A stretch of 64,000 nt of DNA from Haemonchus contortus (taxonomy: Eukaryota > Nematoda > Chromadorea > Rhabditida > Trichostrongylidae): the NCBI GenBank assembly GCA_000469685.2, contig LS997567.1, forward strand, positions 33,035,831-33,099,830, in the 5' to 3' direction. The position numbers were made by a program, and so were the translations under genes. The notes under the pieces were generated by a model. It ran no database searches and was not told where the DNA came from. It saw nothing but the letters and a program-made list of their open reading frames with translations. The first letter of the stretch is position 1. Each line of letters opens with the position of its first letter. Shown one piece after another: positions 40,465-51,080 of this stretch.

Positions 40465-42567
40465 TCAAAACGAATCTAATGCACAATTCAAGAGTTGAAA
40501 GACTCTCAATGGCATCGTACATGTTAGTAAAAGTCGAACATTTTGATATTGAAATTCTGCCTTCGAATTCTCGCATATCAGTACCTTGACGTTTATCGTG
40601 ACAGGATTCGCTTCGATACTGGAATACACGAGGGCCGCTTGTCCAATCGACCTCGCCACTACCGTCATTGTCATGAGCGTTCAATGGAGGTGAGAAATTA
40701 CCGATTAGACTGATACCGGGACCAACGTATGTTCTCACTCTCGAGCGTGCACCAAAGGCGTTGACGCCCGCGTCCTTGAAAAATATTAATGAAAAACGTC
40801 AATAGTGAAGAGTTCAGCACTCCCACCATAGGAGCTTTGAGGGCTGACGTAATCATGTTCGTAATCGTTTTAGTAAAATCCTGGACATGAGCAGTGTCCG
40901 ATGTACCTAAACGGTAGGCGATCTATGTGTGAAACCATGATACAATAATTCTAAGCGTACCTGATAAAGGGCCAAGAAAACTAGGTGACTGCATATAGGG
41001 AGCCTTGAAAGTGCCTACAACACCAACCAAACATTGAAATAGGCTGAATTTTCGGGATGGTTCATAGCGGAAAGCACAGTATGCGATTGGTAAAACGTAC
41101 CAGATCCGCTATGAACATTTGGCGGTGGTACATTCATGTTGAGTGGAAGGGCAGCATTCGGAGGAGGTACTGTTGTCGGTGCTATGGCAGGCGGAGCACT
41201 TTCTGTATTGGTTGCTACCGCAACGTCGGTAAGGACACTGCTTGACGTCGTCTTCAGAAGTGAACATTTAGACTAGAACCACTGCCACTTACTGCGGAGC
41301 ATTTCTACAGAACAAACACAAGTACATTTAACACAAAACTAACGATAAAGGATGAGATAAGCAGGCCGAGTTAGTAAATGTTGTGACATTTCGATTATCG
41401 CATTGGGAAGAATGTAATGAATAGCCCTGTTCCTTGTAAAGTGTGAACCAATTCTTTCACAAACGCACCGTTTCGCTGACAGGACGAATAGACGGGGGAG
41501 GCCTGGAGAAATCGGGTAGACGAGTCACCACAGCAGCGGGAGATGACTGCAGATATCAAATTATTGAGGAGACTGATCAGTAAGGACGAATTTCAGGGGA
41601 GAATAGATTTCAAGTAATTCACTTTACGTCTCTTAATCTGAACCTGCTGCACTAAGAGATAGGACACAGAATAAGCTCTTTGAATAAATTTTCTTCTCGA
41701 ATTGTTAACGCAACGTACTGGGTGAATATGAAGCGAAGCACTGAAATTTGGACCGGACGAAATTGGAGAAGGATGAGAATAGGTCGACGACATAAATGAA
41801 GAACGGATGAGCTCCGTACCAAGACTCAGATCAGGCGATACCGGCTGTGCCGGCGGAGGAACAACTACGGGCGCCGCTGATGTCTCGGAGCCTAGTAGGA
41901 GCACGTTCAAGGAGCTGTCATTTTCGCTACAATTATATGGCATTACAAGACATTGGCAGACACTACTGATTCACCTGACGGCGTGGAAGGAGGCATGCTT
42001 GATACTGTTGATTTTGAGGGTACTATTGGTGGTATACAAGGAGCTGCTATGAATGGAGGCATGTCGACCGGCGGTACCGTGCCTGGACTAGAATGGAGAA
42101 CTGGGTGTCTGTAACTGCAAGGAATATCAGCAACGTAAGTGCCAACATACTTCAAATACATTGCATGAGGAACGGCAGAAGACGGAAATCGTGAGAATGG
42201 AGCAGATGTTGTCGAAGAAGGCAAACAACGAAACCCTGAACATTCGTGATTGCCAAGCTTTTTTTATTATGGAACATTTCACACACCCGCTTCGTTTATG
42301 AAGACGTTGTCTCCTTCAATTCTTACCACCGACTGCAAATGAGCCGGTAGGTCCGCGTGTATTACTTTCATCATATCCACTTCATCTTGACGCATCACTT
42401 TCATCTCACTAAATCAAAACGAAAGATAAAGAAACACGGGAACCACAACAATCAAAAGCTTACAGAAGCAACTTCTTTCGTTTTCTGCACAGTCGTTGTG
42501 CATTAATGAGCAAGTACAGCGTTTCAATAACCGCACTGAGAAGCTGATCGTCGTTGACATTAGCAGC
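40465..42567 (-). CDS. Spliced host-type gene, at least 12 exons, Pro/Ser/Thr-rich, not recognised
   Basis: Minus strand. Exons by GT-AG signals and frame: 42567-42464, 42408-42287, 42235-42151, 42114-41975, 41926-41719, 41546-41469, 41304-41293 (12-base microexon), 41251-41101, 41014-40961, 40906-40827, 40774-40702, 40658-40465 (stop). Reading phase is kept at every junction except 41975/41926, which is off by one. Protein: a charged helical N-terminus (LLSAVIETLYLLINAQRLCR, MKVMRQDEVDMMKV), a long disordered middle with many PP pairs (VVVPPPAQPVSPD, APTTVPPPN), and a more ordered C-terminus (LVYSSIEANPVTINVKVL). The start is missing: upstream codons stop at TAG 42568-42570, which is also a usable acceptor. 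No domain recognised. It may be an adaptor- or scaffold-like protein, but that is a guess. Confidence 0.6.
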
Positions 42568-42570
42568 CTA

Positions 42571-42954
42571 GATCAAGAGTTCTTTAGCAGCTTGCAATGA
42601 TCGAGCGATCATCGTTAAGTTTCTATGGTTATCAATATCTCATGAAAGACTACGTAAACAAAAGATTTACTTTTAGCTTGAACACCAACAGTGAAACAAT
42701 TTACTGAAAGCCGAAAGTAAGTTATAAGAAGAAGGCTTCGAAATAGCCATGGCAAAAAATCTTGTTTTAGGGAATGTAGTATTGGATTGTTCGGGAAGCA
42801 ATTACGCATTTTTTCGAACGCTTGTTTTAGAAACCCTTCGAAAGCTTGAACGCTTTTCATTTGATATATGTTACAGGTACTCATTTGTACTCTACACTCC
42901 CTCACTCTCCTTCACTTCATTTGATTTCCTTCACTGAGGGTTCTCTCTCACTGG
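42571..42954 (-). other. Possible upstream exon region of the spliced gene
   Basis: The minus strand is open at 42905-42615 with text such as SVQAFEGFLKQAFEKMRNCF and FLPWLFRSLLLITYFRLSVN, protein-like but with no clear splice phase to the exon at 42567. Could belong to the same gene. Confidence 0.3.
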
Positions 42955-43196
42955 AGGATCCCAGCCGTAGCGATGAGGCTACGGGGGGGGGGGGTCCCCA
43001 GGTGGCGGATCGGGGAACTAATCGCCGACCAAAAGTCGCCAGCACTTGCCCAGAGACGCAGGTGGATTCAGGGAATGGACCTCCTGATTCTGCTGTGCTG
43101 GTGGATATACCCTCTGTTTCTCGCAGGCGTATCCACGCATACGTGTGTGGAGAGTCTGTGGAAGCAGTTGGTATCCTGCCCATCCACTCAGCCAAA
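42955..43196 (+). mobile_element. Fragment of the RTE LINE 5' leader only
   Basis: Matches the first about 240 bp of RTE copy 1 (26149-26393), starting at exactly the same base (AGGATCC...), with high identity ('ccagagacgcaggtggattc', 'gcgtatccacgcatacgtgt'). It ends abruptly at 43196 with no reverse transcriptase. LINE copies usually lose their 5' end, so a 5'-only piece is odd. A poly-G run at about 42988 distinguishes it. Confidence 0.85.
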
Positions 43197-43995
43197 GGGA
43201 GGAGCAATGTAGATACCAGAAGGATGGCAAGAAATAATCGAGAAAATTTTGGTGTATATCATTGATCACGGTTCGTTCAATAACTTTTTCTGCACAACGC
43301 TCTAAAATAGTGATTACTTTCCGAGCAACGCAATAGAAACGAACGACAATAACGGCACCAAGATGAAGCGATGGAAGATTTGTTGAAACGATCGATGCCT
43401 GGCCCAAACAACCGCTATATAAAACAATGATTGATGTGTGTACTACGTCGCCTACTTGGCGGGCGCAAGAGAAATAAGCCAGAGGGTTCTTCAAGCCCCC
43501 AATGAGTGGTTTTCTAATCTAAATGTGATAGTCGAGAGCATCTGTACAGCCCCATATGCTTCTAAGACTAGAATGGCATTCGAAAAATAATCATGCATGA
43601 TTAAGAACAAAAAACGAGCTCAGGGGCAATGAGTTGATAAACAAACAGATGTGATGGTGAAACTGACTGCCAATTCGACACAAATATGTCGGTTCGGTTC
43701 AACGAGAAGCCGTCTCTCCAGATTCAAATAGTATGATTCTTTCAGAGACATGAATGGTAGTGGGCGAATCGCTGAGACATGAATTGTAGTGGGCTGGCTA
43801 CGCAAAAAATAACGACATCCCCATAACAATGACTCTCGCGTTACAAAGGGCATACAATGCATTAACTAGACAATATTCTGCACTCACTCGAGATTTCTTT
43901 TCGACGAACTATTCTCCTTCTTACACGGTTTGCAAATCATGCCTTGCAAGGTTCGCAGCATGATTTTTTAATGATGTCGACACCAGCGTCAGGCC
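43197..43995 (-). other. Unassigned region with one protein-like minus-strand frame
   Basis: 43494-43200 minus reads VVHTSIIVLYSGCLGQASIV, ARKVITILERCAEKVIERTV and NDIHQNFLDYFLPSFW before entering the LINE fragment. Composition suggests a real exon (perhaps of the neighbouring spliced gene), interrupted by the LINE leader fragment. No signal beyond that. 43500-43995 shows nothing. Confidence 0.3.
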
Positions 43996-43999
43996 CAGA

Positions 44000-45100
44000 T
44001 TGACAGGCCGGTTGACGAAGCGACCCAGTTACAATAACTATGCCCAAAGCCCCAAAGAGATCACTATAAAGGCTATGACATTACCAGAAAGCGACGCAAA
44101 GGAACTCCGCCGAAGTTCTGTGGACAGTTTGAGAATGCTACCGAGAAGCGAACGACCTCGGTCGAAGTTTATTCGATTTGGGACTCTGAACGTTGGGAAT
44201 ATCTTCGCTGTGAAGAGATGTGATAGTATTACGCTCCTTGAACATCCCTGCATCTCATTAGATCAGCTTTTTGAGAGTTCCAACTAAGCGGTGTGGTACA
44301 GTTGAATCAGAATTGTCGCTTCGCGGCGACCGACGTCGCGCACGAAGGATTGTAGCAAAAGGAAGAAGCAGTGCAGCAAGTAATGAACATGGGAGCGAAA
44401 AATATTGACAGTAAAATCATGCCAAGAATAGTAATCGCAAATCAAGCTGTATGAAGAGCGCTAGAATTGTAGTAACGAGACAGCTAGTCCGCGACTGCCG
44501 CATGTGGCGAACCGATTTCACAAATTCGATTCAACTGTCCGTCTCCCATATTCGAGTTCAATGCCTCTGGGAGCCAGCCAAGGAGCAAATGCAAGACAAA
44601 TCAGTGGTGTAAAGCCCTTCTTCAATGGAAGACAACAAACGAAATGTCGTCTCCATTGCAGGAGCGAAGTCCCTCAAAGACCCTCTCTCCGTTGTGAACA
44701 GAATCAGCGGTCAAATTATAGCTGTTAGACACGATAGAGGGGTAGTATACGATAATATCCGTGAACGTATAGCAAGGCGACTGTGAGACAACGAAAGGAC
44801 GACTTTCATCCGAGCCTTGGCGATGCTGATCAGTTCCGGAAGAGACTAGCTCTACATAGCGGGGGACCCGAATGGCCACGTTGGCGTGAGTAGTGAGGCC
44901 TAAAAGGGTTCACGGAGATGAAGGAATAGGAGTCAAGGCGAGGAAGTTGGGAGATGTCTCAACCTGGCTTCAGCTTAATGGACCTGGCAGTCCGCAGCGT
45001 ATTATTTGTGAAAAGGAAGAATCAGAAGCAATCTACAGCAGTGATTAGGGAAAGCAACGGAAACCGGCCATGTGCTCGGGAGAAGATCGCCTCTTAAAAG
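44000..45100 (+). pseudogene. Non-LTR retrotransposon endonuclease, heavily decayed
   Basis: Plus strand: KFIRFGTLNVGNIF (about 44165; GTLNVG is the endonuclease opening in R4/Dong- and CR1-like LINEs), then in drifting frames VNRISGQIIAVRHDRG (44675), GDPNGHVGVSSEA (44850; family GDFNGHVG with metal-site residues) and ARKLGDVSTWLQLN (44935). Many stops. Probably the same broad LINE class as the RT remnant at 52.2-53.95 kb, but not shown to be the same copy. Confidence 0.65.
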
Positions 45101-45247
45101 TAGGAAATTAGCTGAAATAAGTAACAACAATATTTTCCAACTTCCCTCTTGTTTTAAGCTCGGCAATGCTGTCTATGTTGTTGAAACTCTTCTGCCGTTC
45201 GCGGTTTACAGGTGGAACACTTTAATAAAGTAACGGTCTAACGTTTC

Positions 45248-45375
45248 TGTTGTAACTCCACAGACGACCATGTAGTTCTTTATTGCAGCACACGAAGAAT
45301 GAACCATACTCAACAGGACACCTCTTATACACAGTGATACGGCATGTTAGTAAACACTACTATCATTGCCCAACA
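45248..45375 (-). repeat. LTR (3' LTR in element orientation), 128 bp
   Basis: Begins TGTTG and ends CAACA, partner at 47599-47731. Preceded by GTTTC. Confidence 0.9.
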
Positions 45376-45383
45376 CCTCCCCC

Positions 45384-46731
45384 CTATGATGAATGTATCA
45401 CATATGTCTTCTTCCTCGGGCGCACTTGAAGACGATCGGGTGAACGGCGTTGTCTGTTCATTCTACCCAATACTGTGGCGGCTGCATTTGGATCCATAAT
45501 TCCATTGCTTGGATCTCTTGTGGGTTGCACTTCTTCATTGTGCACTTCATTATACTTTTCTTGTGGATTTTCATGCTGGGAAGGTTCACCATATGTTTTC
45601 TTTGCTTGATCAGTGGCACTTGGTTGTGATCTGGTTCGCATTTGGTTGGTGTGTCTTCTCCACATTGCCCGTCTTCCGTCAAAGCGTCGTACAATACTCG
45701 TCCATGGCGGGTTTTCACGTGGGCAGGAATCCACTTCTGCTGTCAAGAACGATAGTTCCGAATGTAGACTGGATCTTCAATATCGTACGATCTTTCACGT
45801 GCTCCGTGGTGAAGTTTGTACTGTCTTTCCACCACTGCCTTGCGTGATCCTTTTTCCTTCAGTAGCGTCAATAAATCTGCTTGCGAAAGTTGCTTGGGAG
45901 TCGTGGTACACGGCGTCCTTCGATAGCTCTTCAGAAACTCTCCAAGGAGTTCTGGCTTGTCTCGCTCCTTTGTTTGGGCGGAGATCTTTTCACAGTATTG
46001 ACGAGATGCTCTGCTTGTCCTCGGAGAGGCGGTGAACGGAAATGTTTTACACCTTGCTTCTCACGAGACTCTAGGAACGCTTCTGACGTGAACTGTGCTT
46101 TATTGCCAGACACAATCACGTTTGAATTCCCGGACCGTGCGCATAGCATTTTGAGCTCTCTCAAAGTTGCTTTTATTGTGGTCGACGACATTCGAGGACC
46201 TCTGCGCACTGCTTCATCAGATCCGCAACTAAGGAATTCCTGATAGTTTGTGATTCCTTTACCATTCGGCAGTAATACTTCTCCTGCAACTCTTTGTATG
46301 CAGGGAGCTGAGTGCACCACTCTGAACCAAGCAAGTTTCGTGCTCTCCGTAACATAACAGTAGCCATTTCCATGGTGTTGTTTACCACTGGTGCGGTCTT
46401 TCACTGAGAATTCGGTATGAAATCTTCCAGCTATCTTCATTGGCCATCCATCTGCCGTCTTGACTGGCACAGTGCAGGGTTCCAAAGAAGGAAATCCAGG
46501 CTTTTTCCATGTGTGACGTGATATCAACGTTATATGTGCACCAGTGTCCAGTTGTAAACGTAGTTTGTGTCCCTGGACATCAACATTGAAATATGTCTCA
46601 GCGTGCTCAGCGGAGAATGTGGCAACACTTTTGCATTTATTCCTCTTGTGCCGGTGGTGCATCCTCTTTGGTTTCTTCGGAGTCTGTTTCATGAGAAGAG
46701 GAAGAGGGTTTTGTAGTGTGGTCCTCCACAT
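45384..46731 (-). pseudogene. Protease-integrase remnant of the 45.2-47.7 kb LTR element
   Basis: From 46731 the minus strand reads KLRLQLDTGAHITLISRHTW, an aspartic protease active site (DTGA). Then, without any RT, come the integrase-like MSSTTIKATLRELKMLCARS, VIVSGNKAQFTSEAFLESRE (the second catalytic Asp of DNGxQFTS reads Gly) and RGQAEHLVNTVKRSPPK (Glu region). The frame stops at 45931. A shifted frame to 45384 carries the C-terminal part (QKWIPAHVKTRHGRVLYD). A zinc-knuckle start CFKCGGPHYK is visible just upstream in a different frame (about 46735). Deletion and the Asp-to-Gly change rule out activity. Confidence 0.8.
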
Positions 46732-47520
46732 TTAAAGCATTCGACTTTTTTTCTGCACGGCATGCACGTCATGGCTTTCCATGTTTGCGTTACCCACCTT
46801 CAATGCTGTGATATTTTCGCATTCTGCAACGAGATCTTCGATTGTGAGCGGTGTGTCTTCTGCTTGTGTATCAAGTCGACGATGCATTCTGAGACGTATT
46901 TCCCGTAATGAAGGGTCCTGAAGTCCCGCCACGAATTGTAAGGTCTTCATTGACATGTAATCCATCTCCTTCAGCGCAGCATCTTCATCCATCCTTTTGA
47001 CTGTATTCGCGTAATCATGAAACGGTACGTTATCTTGATTGAGAGGACGACACGTTATCCTCAAGCACTCGTAACGTCTACGTATCAAAGTTTTCTTGGA
47101 TGTAAACAACTTCTGAAGCTTCCTCACCGTCGTGTTGAAGTCAATCTCGTGCGGTTGTGAAGGTAGAATATCATCTGCATACTTACGATATGCGGCATCA
47201 TCGAGTTTCAGTAGGATAAGGTCTCTCTTCTTATCATCTAGAATACTCGAATCTCTTATGGTAGGCCCATACCTCTTGAACCAGTAGTCAAAAGTCTGTC
47301 CAGCATCTTCATCTGCCACAAACTTTTCGACATTCTTGTTTAACTGGTCATATTGGTTCTTCTGGGTCTCTTGTGCTCTTCCTCTGTTCGACACCCATAA
47401 GGAGAACAACATTTTCATCTCTTCATGCTGAAATTGTAGCTGTTGTACCATAGCTTGAATGAGTACCTCGAGCTGTGTGGTGTGAGCAGGGGCAGCTCCA
47501 TCTGCAGATGACTTGGGCAT
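46732..47520 (-). CDS. Gag protein of the LTR element
   Basis: Open frame of about 262 codons from the ATG at 47520 (MPKSSADGAAPAHTTQ). The frame is open back to 47646 inside the LTR, but the inner ATG is the likelier start. Content: coiled-coil-like QLEVLIQAMVQQLQFQHEEM, then the capsid region FDYWFKRYGPTIRDSSILDD and ITCRPLNQDNVPFHDYANTV. It ends at 46732 just before the zinc knuckle, which lies in another frame. Typical of metazoan Ty3/gypsy gag (retrotrans_gag type). Role: particle assembly. Confidence 0.8.
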   Translation of the reverse strand: MPKSSADGAAPAHTTQLEVLIQAMVQQLQFQHEEMKMLFSLWVSNRGRAQETQKNQYDQLNKNVEKFVADEDAGQTFDYWFKRYGPTIRDSSILDDKKRDLILLKLDDAAYRKYADDILPSQPHEIDFNTTVRKLQKLFTSKKTLIRRRYECLRITCRPLNQDNVPFHDYANTVKRMDEDAALKEMDYMSMKTLQFVAGLQDPSLREIRLRMHRRLDTQAEDTPLTIEDLVAECENITALKVGNANMESHDVHAVQKKSRML

Positions 47521-47598
47521 CTTGTCTCCGTATCTTCTTGGGATAGCTTCGCCGCTGGAGTCTTCGCTGTTTCTTCGATCCTGGTCCTGAACGCCACT

Positions 47599-47731
47599 TG
47601 TTGTAACTCCACAGACGACCGTGCACTTCTTTATTGGAGTTAGCACACAAAGAATGAACCATACTCAACAGAACACACTTTGATACACAGTGATACGGCA
47701 TGATAGTAAACACTACTATCATTCCCCAACA
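47599..47731 (-). repeat. LTR (5' LTR in element orientation), 133 bp
   Basis: Partner of 45248-45375. Followed by GTTTC. Two bases inside the element (minus strand) comes TGGCGTTCAGG, a possible primer-binding site that I cannot assign to a tRNA. Confidence 0.9.
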
Positions 47732-47736
47732 GTTTC

Positions 47737-48345
47737 GAACTATGATCGTCATCTTCAATCGTGCCTTAACGCAATTCGAGATGGTTTTACAAAGACCGAC
47801 CGCGTTTGAATCTCCAGCAGAACGACGACCGAAATTCATCGAAAAACTAACCCACTTCATGAAATACTCACTAAGCTTCAAGGCTAAAGCGAATAGAATC
47901 CGCTGTCGCCGCAGGCAACTATTAGGAGCGAGTAGGAGTTCCTGACGTCTCCCTTATAGGTATGACAAGAGAGATTACACATTACGATGCTACTGACCGC
48001 GAGTCGTTGCTCGCAGACCGATAAGCATGTCAAGAGGTCATAGTCATGGACGGACAGAACACCTCTAGTGCCTCTCTTGCTGAAATTCCCGTCTCGTGTA
48101 CAAATCGAACACTTCACTTTAACATTGACGCCGTTGTGTTCCTCAACTTTATGTCGACCGAGCGCTGTCAAAAGGTTTCCGCGCCTAATACTAGCTAGAT
48201 GTTGTGAGACATGTTCGTTTTGGACATTAGTGTAAAGCGAAACAACGTCGAAAGATTCTATTACATTACCCTCTCCAAAGTTGGAGGTATGTAATAGTTC
48301 AAGGAAATGCTTAGAATTGGACATGTGAAATGGAACCAAGGGCAA
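47737..48345 (-). pseudogene. Second Penelope-like fragment, split by the LTR element
   Basis: Minus strand 48345 on: VIESFDVVSLYTNVQNEHVS is RT motif A of Penelope-like elements. The rest of RT is deleted, followed by Cys-containing text (VKCSICTRDGNF, VMCNLSCHTYKGDVRNS) that may be a cysteine-bearing linker and GIY-YIG start. At the join with the LTR element the empty site would read, on the minus strand, TTGAAGATGACGATCATAGT then TCGAAACGTTAG, the same hammerhead-like motif as at 40158. 45105-45242 on the far side would be its continuation. Confidence 0.55.
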
Positions 48346-48771
48346 CAGCTTGCTTACATGTTATTAAGCATACAGATTCTGTCAGTTGATCCCTTACACA
48401 ACCATTGATGGGACGAATTTTGAAAAAGTCCGGAGATGTTGATAGCATATCGGTGTATGAAATTTATGGAACTTCATAAGGCTATCAAAACTGGGCAGTT
48501 TGGACTATCCATTTTGAATCCTACTTTCCATCGATACCTACAGTTCTAGCGACGTTTAACCGCATATGGTTGAGGCGGCTGCATTGTGATAAAAAGTCTC
48601 TCTCAGCAACGCAGCAGCAAACTTAGGAATCGCTGAGATGGAGTATGGTTGTGGCTCGATCAAGTGATTGCATATAACACGACTGCAGAACTTCATGACT
48701 GATCGATATGCGTAGGGTACGACTCGATCTTAACTCGTGTAATTCTTCCAATCCCTGCCGTCGGTTGTACG
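48346..48771. other. No gene seen
   Basis: Short frames only. Perhaps further decayed Penelope sequence. Confidence 0.4.
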
Positions 48772-50118
48772 TTAACTCATTGACGACCGCGTGGTCCGCC
48801 GGCGGGCCACACCATATCGTGCTCTTGGGACTGCGGGGCCCCTATACGGTCTACGGTGGTATTTTGAGTGTTTCAAACCGATTTTGGATTTCTTGCCGCT
48901 TTCAAGTAACAGCAATGTCAATGACCTTCTAGAGAATCTTGAGGCACAGTGGTCCAAAAATTGTTTACCTTCTACTACAAAAATGCAGGAAAACAAAGTT
49001 TTGTGTGAGAACTACATTAAAAGCTGCAAATAAAGCGTTACCAACTGTTTCACTACACATTCTTCTTGTGATGACTTAGACTGATCTGAACCCTTCCTTC
49101 CAACCTCTACTTCAGTTATGAAAAACTGAATTAATCATAACAAAAGTAATCGTGGCATTGTTCATAGACACGATATTCTTCTTCGTGATGTTCCTTGTAG
49201 CAGCCAGTGCATCTTCTACAGTCTCTTTCCGACTGCTCACTTTCCGACATGTAGGTTTTTTGAGGAGGAACGTTTGCCGAGAATGTTTTGAAAGCAGGAT
49301 TCTATAGGTTCATCTTATGCTGGTTGAAGTTAACACTTCCTCTGTGTCTCACAAAAGAGTCTGTAGAAATCACGACAACCACTCTGCGTGAAAAATGAAA
49401 AGAAACTTTCGATACCATCCTGTGGTGCGATGCACAATTGGAAAATAAGCCGACATCCTGTCTAGATCTGAACGCTTTGATCAACAAATCCTTTTGGGCT
49501 CTTGCATGTACCCTTCAACGGATATGGAATTATTCGAAAGATTCATTCACCTCCTCCCCCTATGCAGAGCTAATTTTCCTCTTATCCTTCCATTTCAATC
49601 ATGTAAAGCCGCCCCTACTTTGCGGGCAACCGAGCTCTCCTTTATCTTTTGAAAGGTATTGATGTTTCGGAACGGGTTTCTTCCCGTAGTAACAACTACA
49701 TGTTTCCCTCATGCTGAAGTCTTTGGGCTAATCCAACCGATTCTGAAGATTACCACGACGATGCTATCTGCTTCTAACCAGTGTCGAAGGTTGAAGGAGA
49801 AAATCCATCTCTCGTGTCCGGACAGAATGCTATCGTATTCTGGGGCCTCGATTCCTTACGCTACGAAGGATCAGAAATGGTCTCAAAGAATATTCCCATC
49901 TAGAAAACAACAAAACAACAGTAGATGTCAAATTGTGGATGACTTATCACTACTCCCATGACATTTTTATAGAACCTTATCCCAGAGAAAGACTCGCAAA
50001 AAATTGGATTGCTCCTGGGACCGCGTGGCCCGCCGGCGGGCCACAGCAGCAGCCCGCGAGAACGCGCTCGGTGCCACACACTAGACACGATTTAAAGGCG
50101 CGGTCGTCAATGGGTTAA
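48772..50118 (-). mobile_element. piggyBac-like transposon remnant with TTAA flanks
   Basis: TTAA at 48772-48775 and 50115-50118. Ends CTCATTGACGACCGCG and inverted CCCATTGACGACCGCG, with a GTGG[C/T]CCGCCGGCGGGCCAC palindrome close to both ends (about 48790 and 50025). Same ends as 4458-5866. Decayed transposase on the minus strand inside. Confidence 0.8.
49132..49487 (-). pseudogene. piggyBac transposase C-terminus with cysteine-rich zinc domain
   Basis: Minus strand: VVVISTDSFVRHRGSVNFNQ resembles the V.++ST...G.V...D..... block before the end of PGBD/piggyBac transposases. After one stop (in frame, about 49302) follows NPAFKTFSANVPPQKTYMSE and then CRRCTGCYKEHH...YEQCHDYFC, a Cys/His cluster like the terminal zinc-binding domain of piggyBac proteins, with a stop at about 49132. 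The catalytic Asp region (about 49490-50000) is not recognisable. Family role: TTAA-specific cut and paste. Confidence 0.65.
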
Positions 50119-50575
50119 GTTCATATTTCGTAGTCTATTTCGTAGTATTGGTTGAGGACAGGCAGGATCCTGCAGATAACATTCCAAGTTTAACGTCTGT
50201 CTCAGGTACTGGAGTGAGTTCCTAAGAGAAACTACGCAGAAATGCTACAGAAAGCGTTAAGCCACGATTAGGATTGGAAGCTGCCAGCAACTCATCATTC
50301 TGTCTGCTTTCAGTACGCAGATTTTTCAACTTTGAAGACCTTCGAAAAAAAAAACTTTACGAAACGTAAGTGCATTCATGTTTTGTGCAGGCTACTAGTG
50401 TTTTGTGTCCATAACTTCTGACCTCTTGCCATACTTACCGTTCTGTGAGCTCTGACTCGTGGTTGGTAGCATCGTAAAGTGATCTACCTATTATAAGTAT
50501 AAGGAAACCATCAAGAAGGCCCATTGGCCACTGACAGTCGCCTGCAGCATTCTATCCTTACTGTATATAAACCAC
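50119..50575. other. No gene seen
   Basis: No supported frame or repeat. Confidence 0.4.
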
Positions 50576-51080
50576 AAATGTCCGTTTGTCTGTTTTTCTG
50601 TTTGTCTGTCTGTTTGTCTGTAACACCATCTCATATGGTGCCATTTGCAAATTGCAAATCAACTGGAACAGCTCGGACAGATTGAAACAAGCGGGGAATG
50701 AGCCGAACTGTCTGGGCATACGTGACTTAAGCTAGCTCAGCCCACCAGGGGCGGAGTGTCCCACTAGGGGTGGGGCGTGCGCGAACGCCATAGTTCACCG
50801 AGATCTGTAACTCCTGTTCTCCTGGGCCTAGAGTATTCAAGTTCGGCAGAGATGCAGGCGGCAACATGGAAAACTAATGGCAGATGGCAGGTGTAGACTC
50901 CGCCCACTGGGGCGGGGCTTCCTCGAAAATAGTGAATTTGGACCTGGAGCGTTCAAATGGGAAGAGATGTTGACGGCAAGATAGGAAAACTAATGGCAGG
51001 TGACTCTACTCACCGGGAGCGGTGTTTGCGCGAAAGTAGTAAATATGGACGTGCCTGTCATGATTTTTGCATAAAATTTC
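50576..51080. repeat. GTCTGTTTGTC tract plus GC-box minisatellite (about 120-bp units)
   Basis: Starts with 'tatataaaccacaa' and a run of GTTTGTCTGTTT units (50582-50632). Then units containing 'taactcctgt', 'gttcaa', 'ggcggca', 'ggaaaactaatggcag' and 'ctccgcccactggggcgggg' follow about every 115-125 bases. The same cassette is at 56755-57190 and 63239-63610, and inverted at 5640-5815. Confidence 0.7.

Larger units (their letters stand above)
45248..47731 (-). mobile_element. Ty3/gypsy-like LTR retrotransposon lacking reverse transcriptase
   Basis: Short LTRs at 45248-45375 and 47599-47731, both starting TGTTGTAACTCCACAGACGA and ending CAACA. A 5-bp duplication GTTTC flanks them (45243-45247 and 47732-47736). 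Minus-strand gene order: gag, aspartic protease, integrase remnant. RT and RNase H are deleted, so this copy depends on another element. The LTRs differ by several substitutions and small indels over about 130 bp. It interrupts a Penelope-like fragment. Confidence 0.9.
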
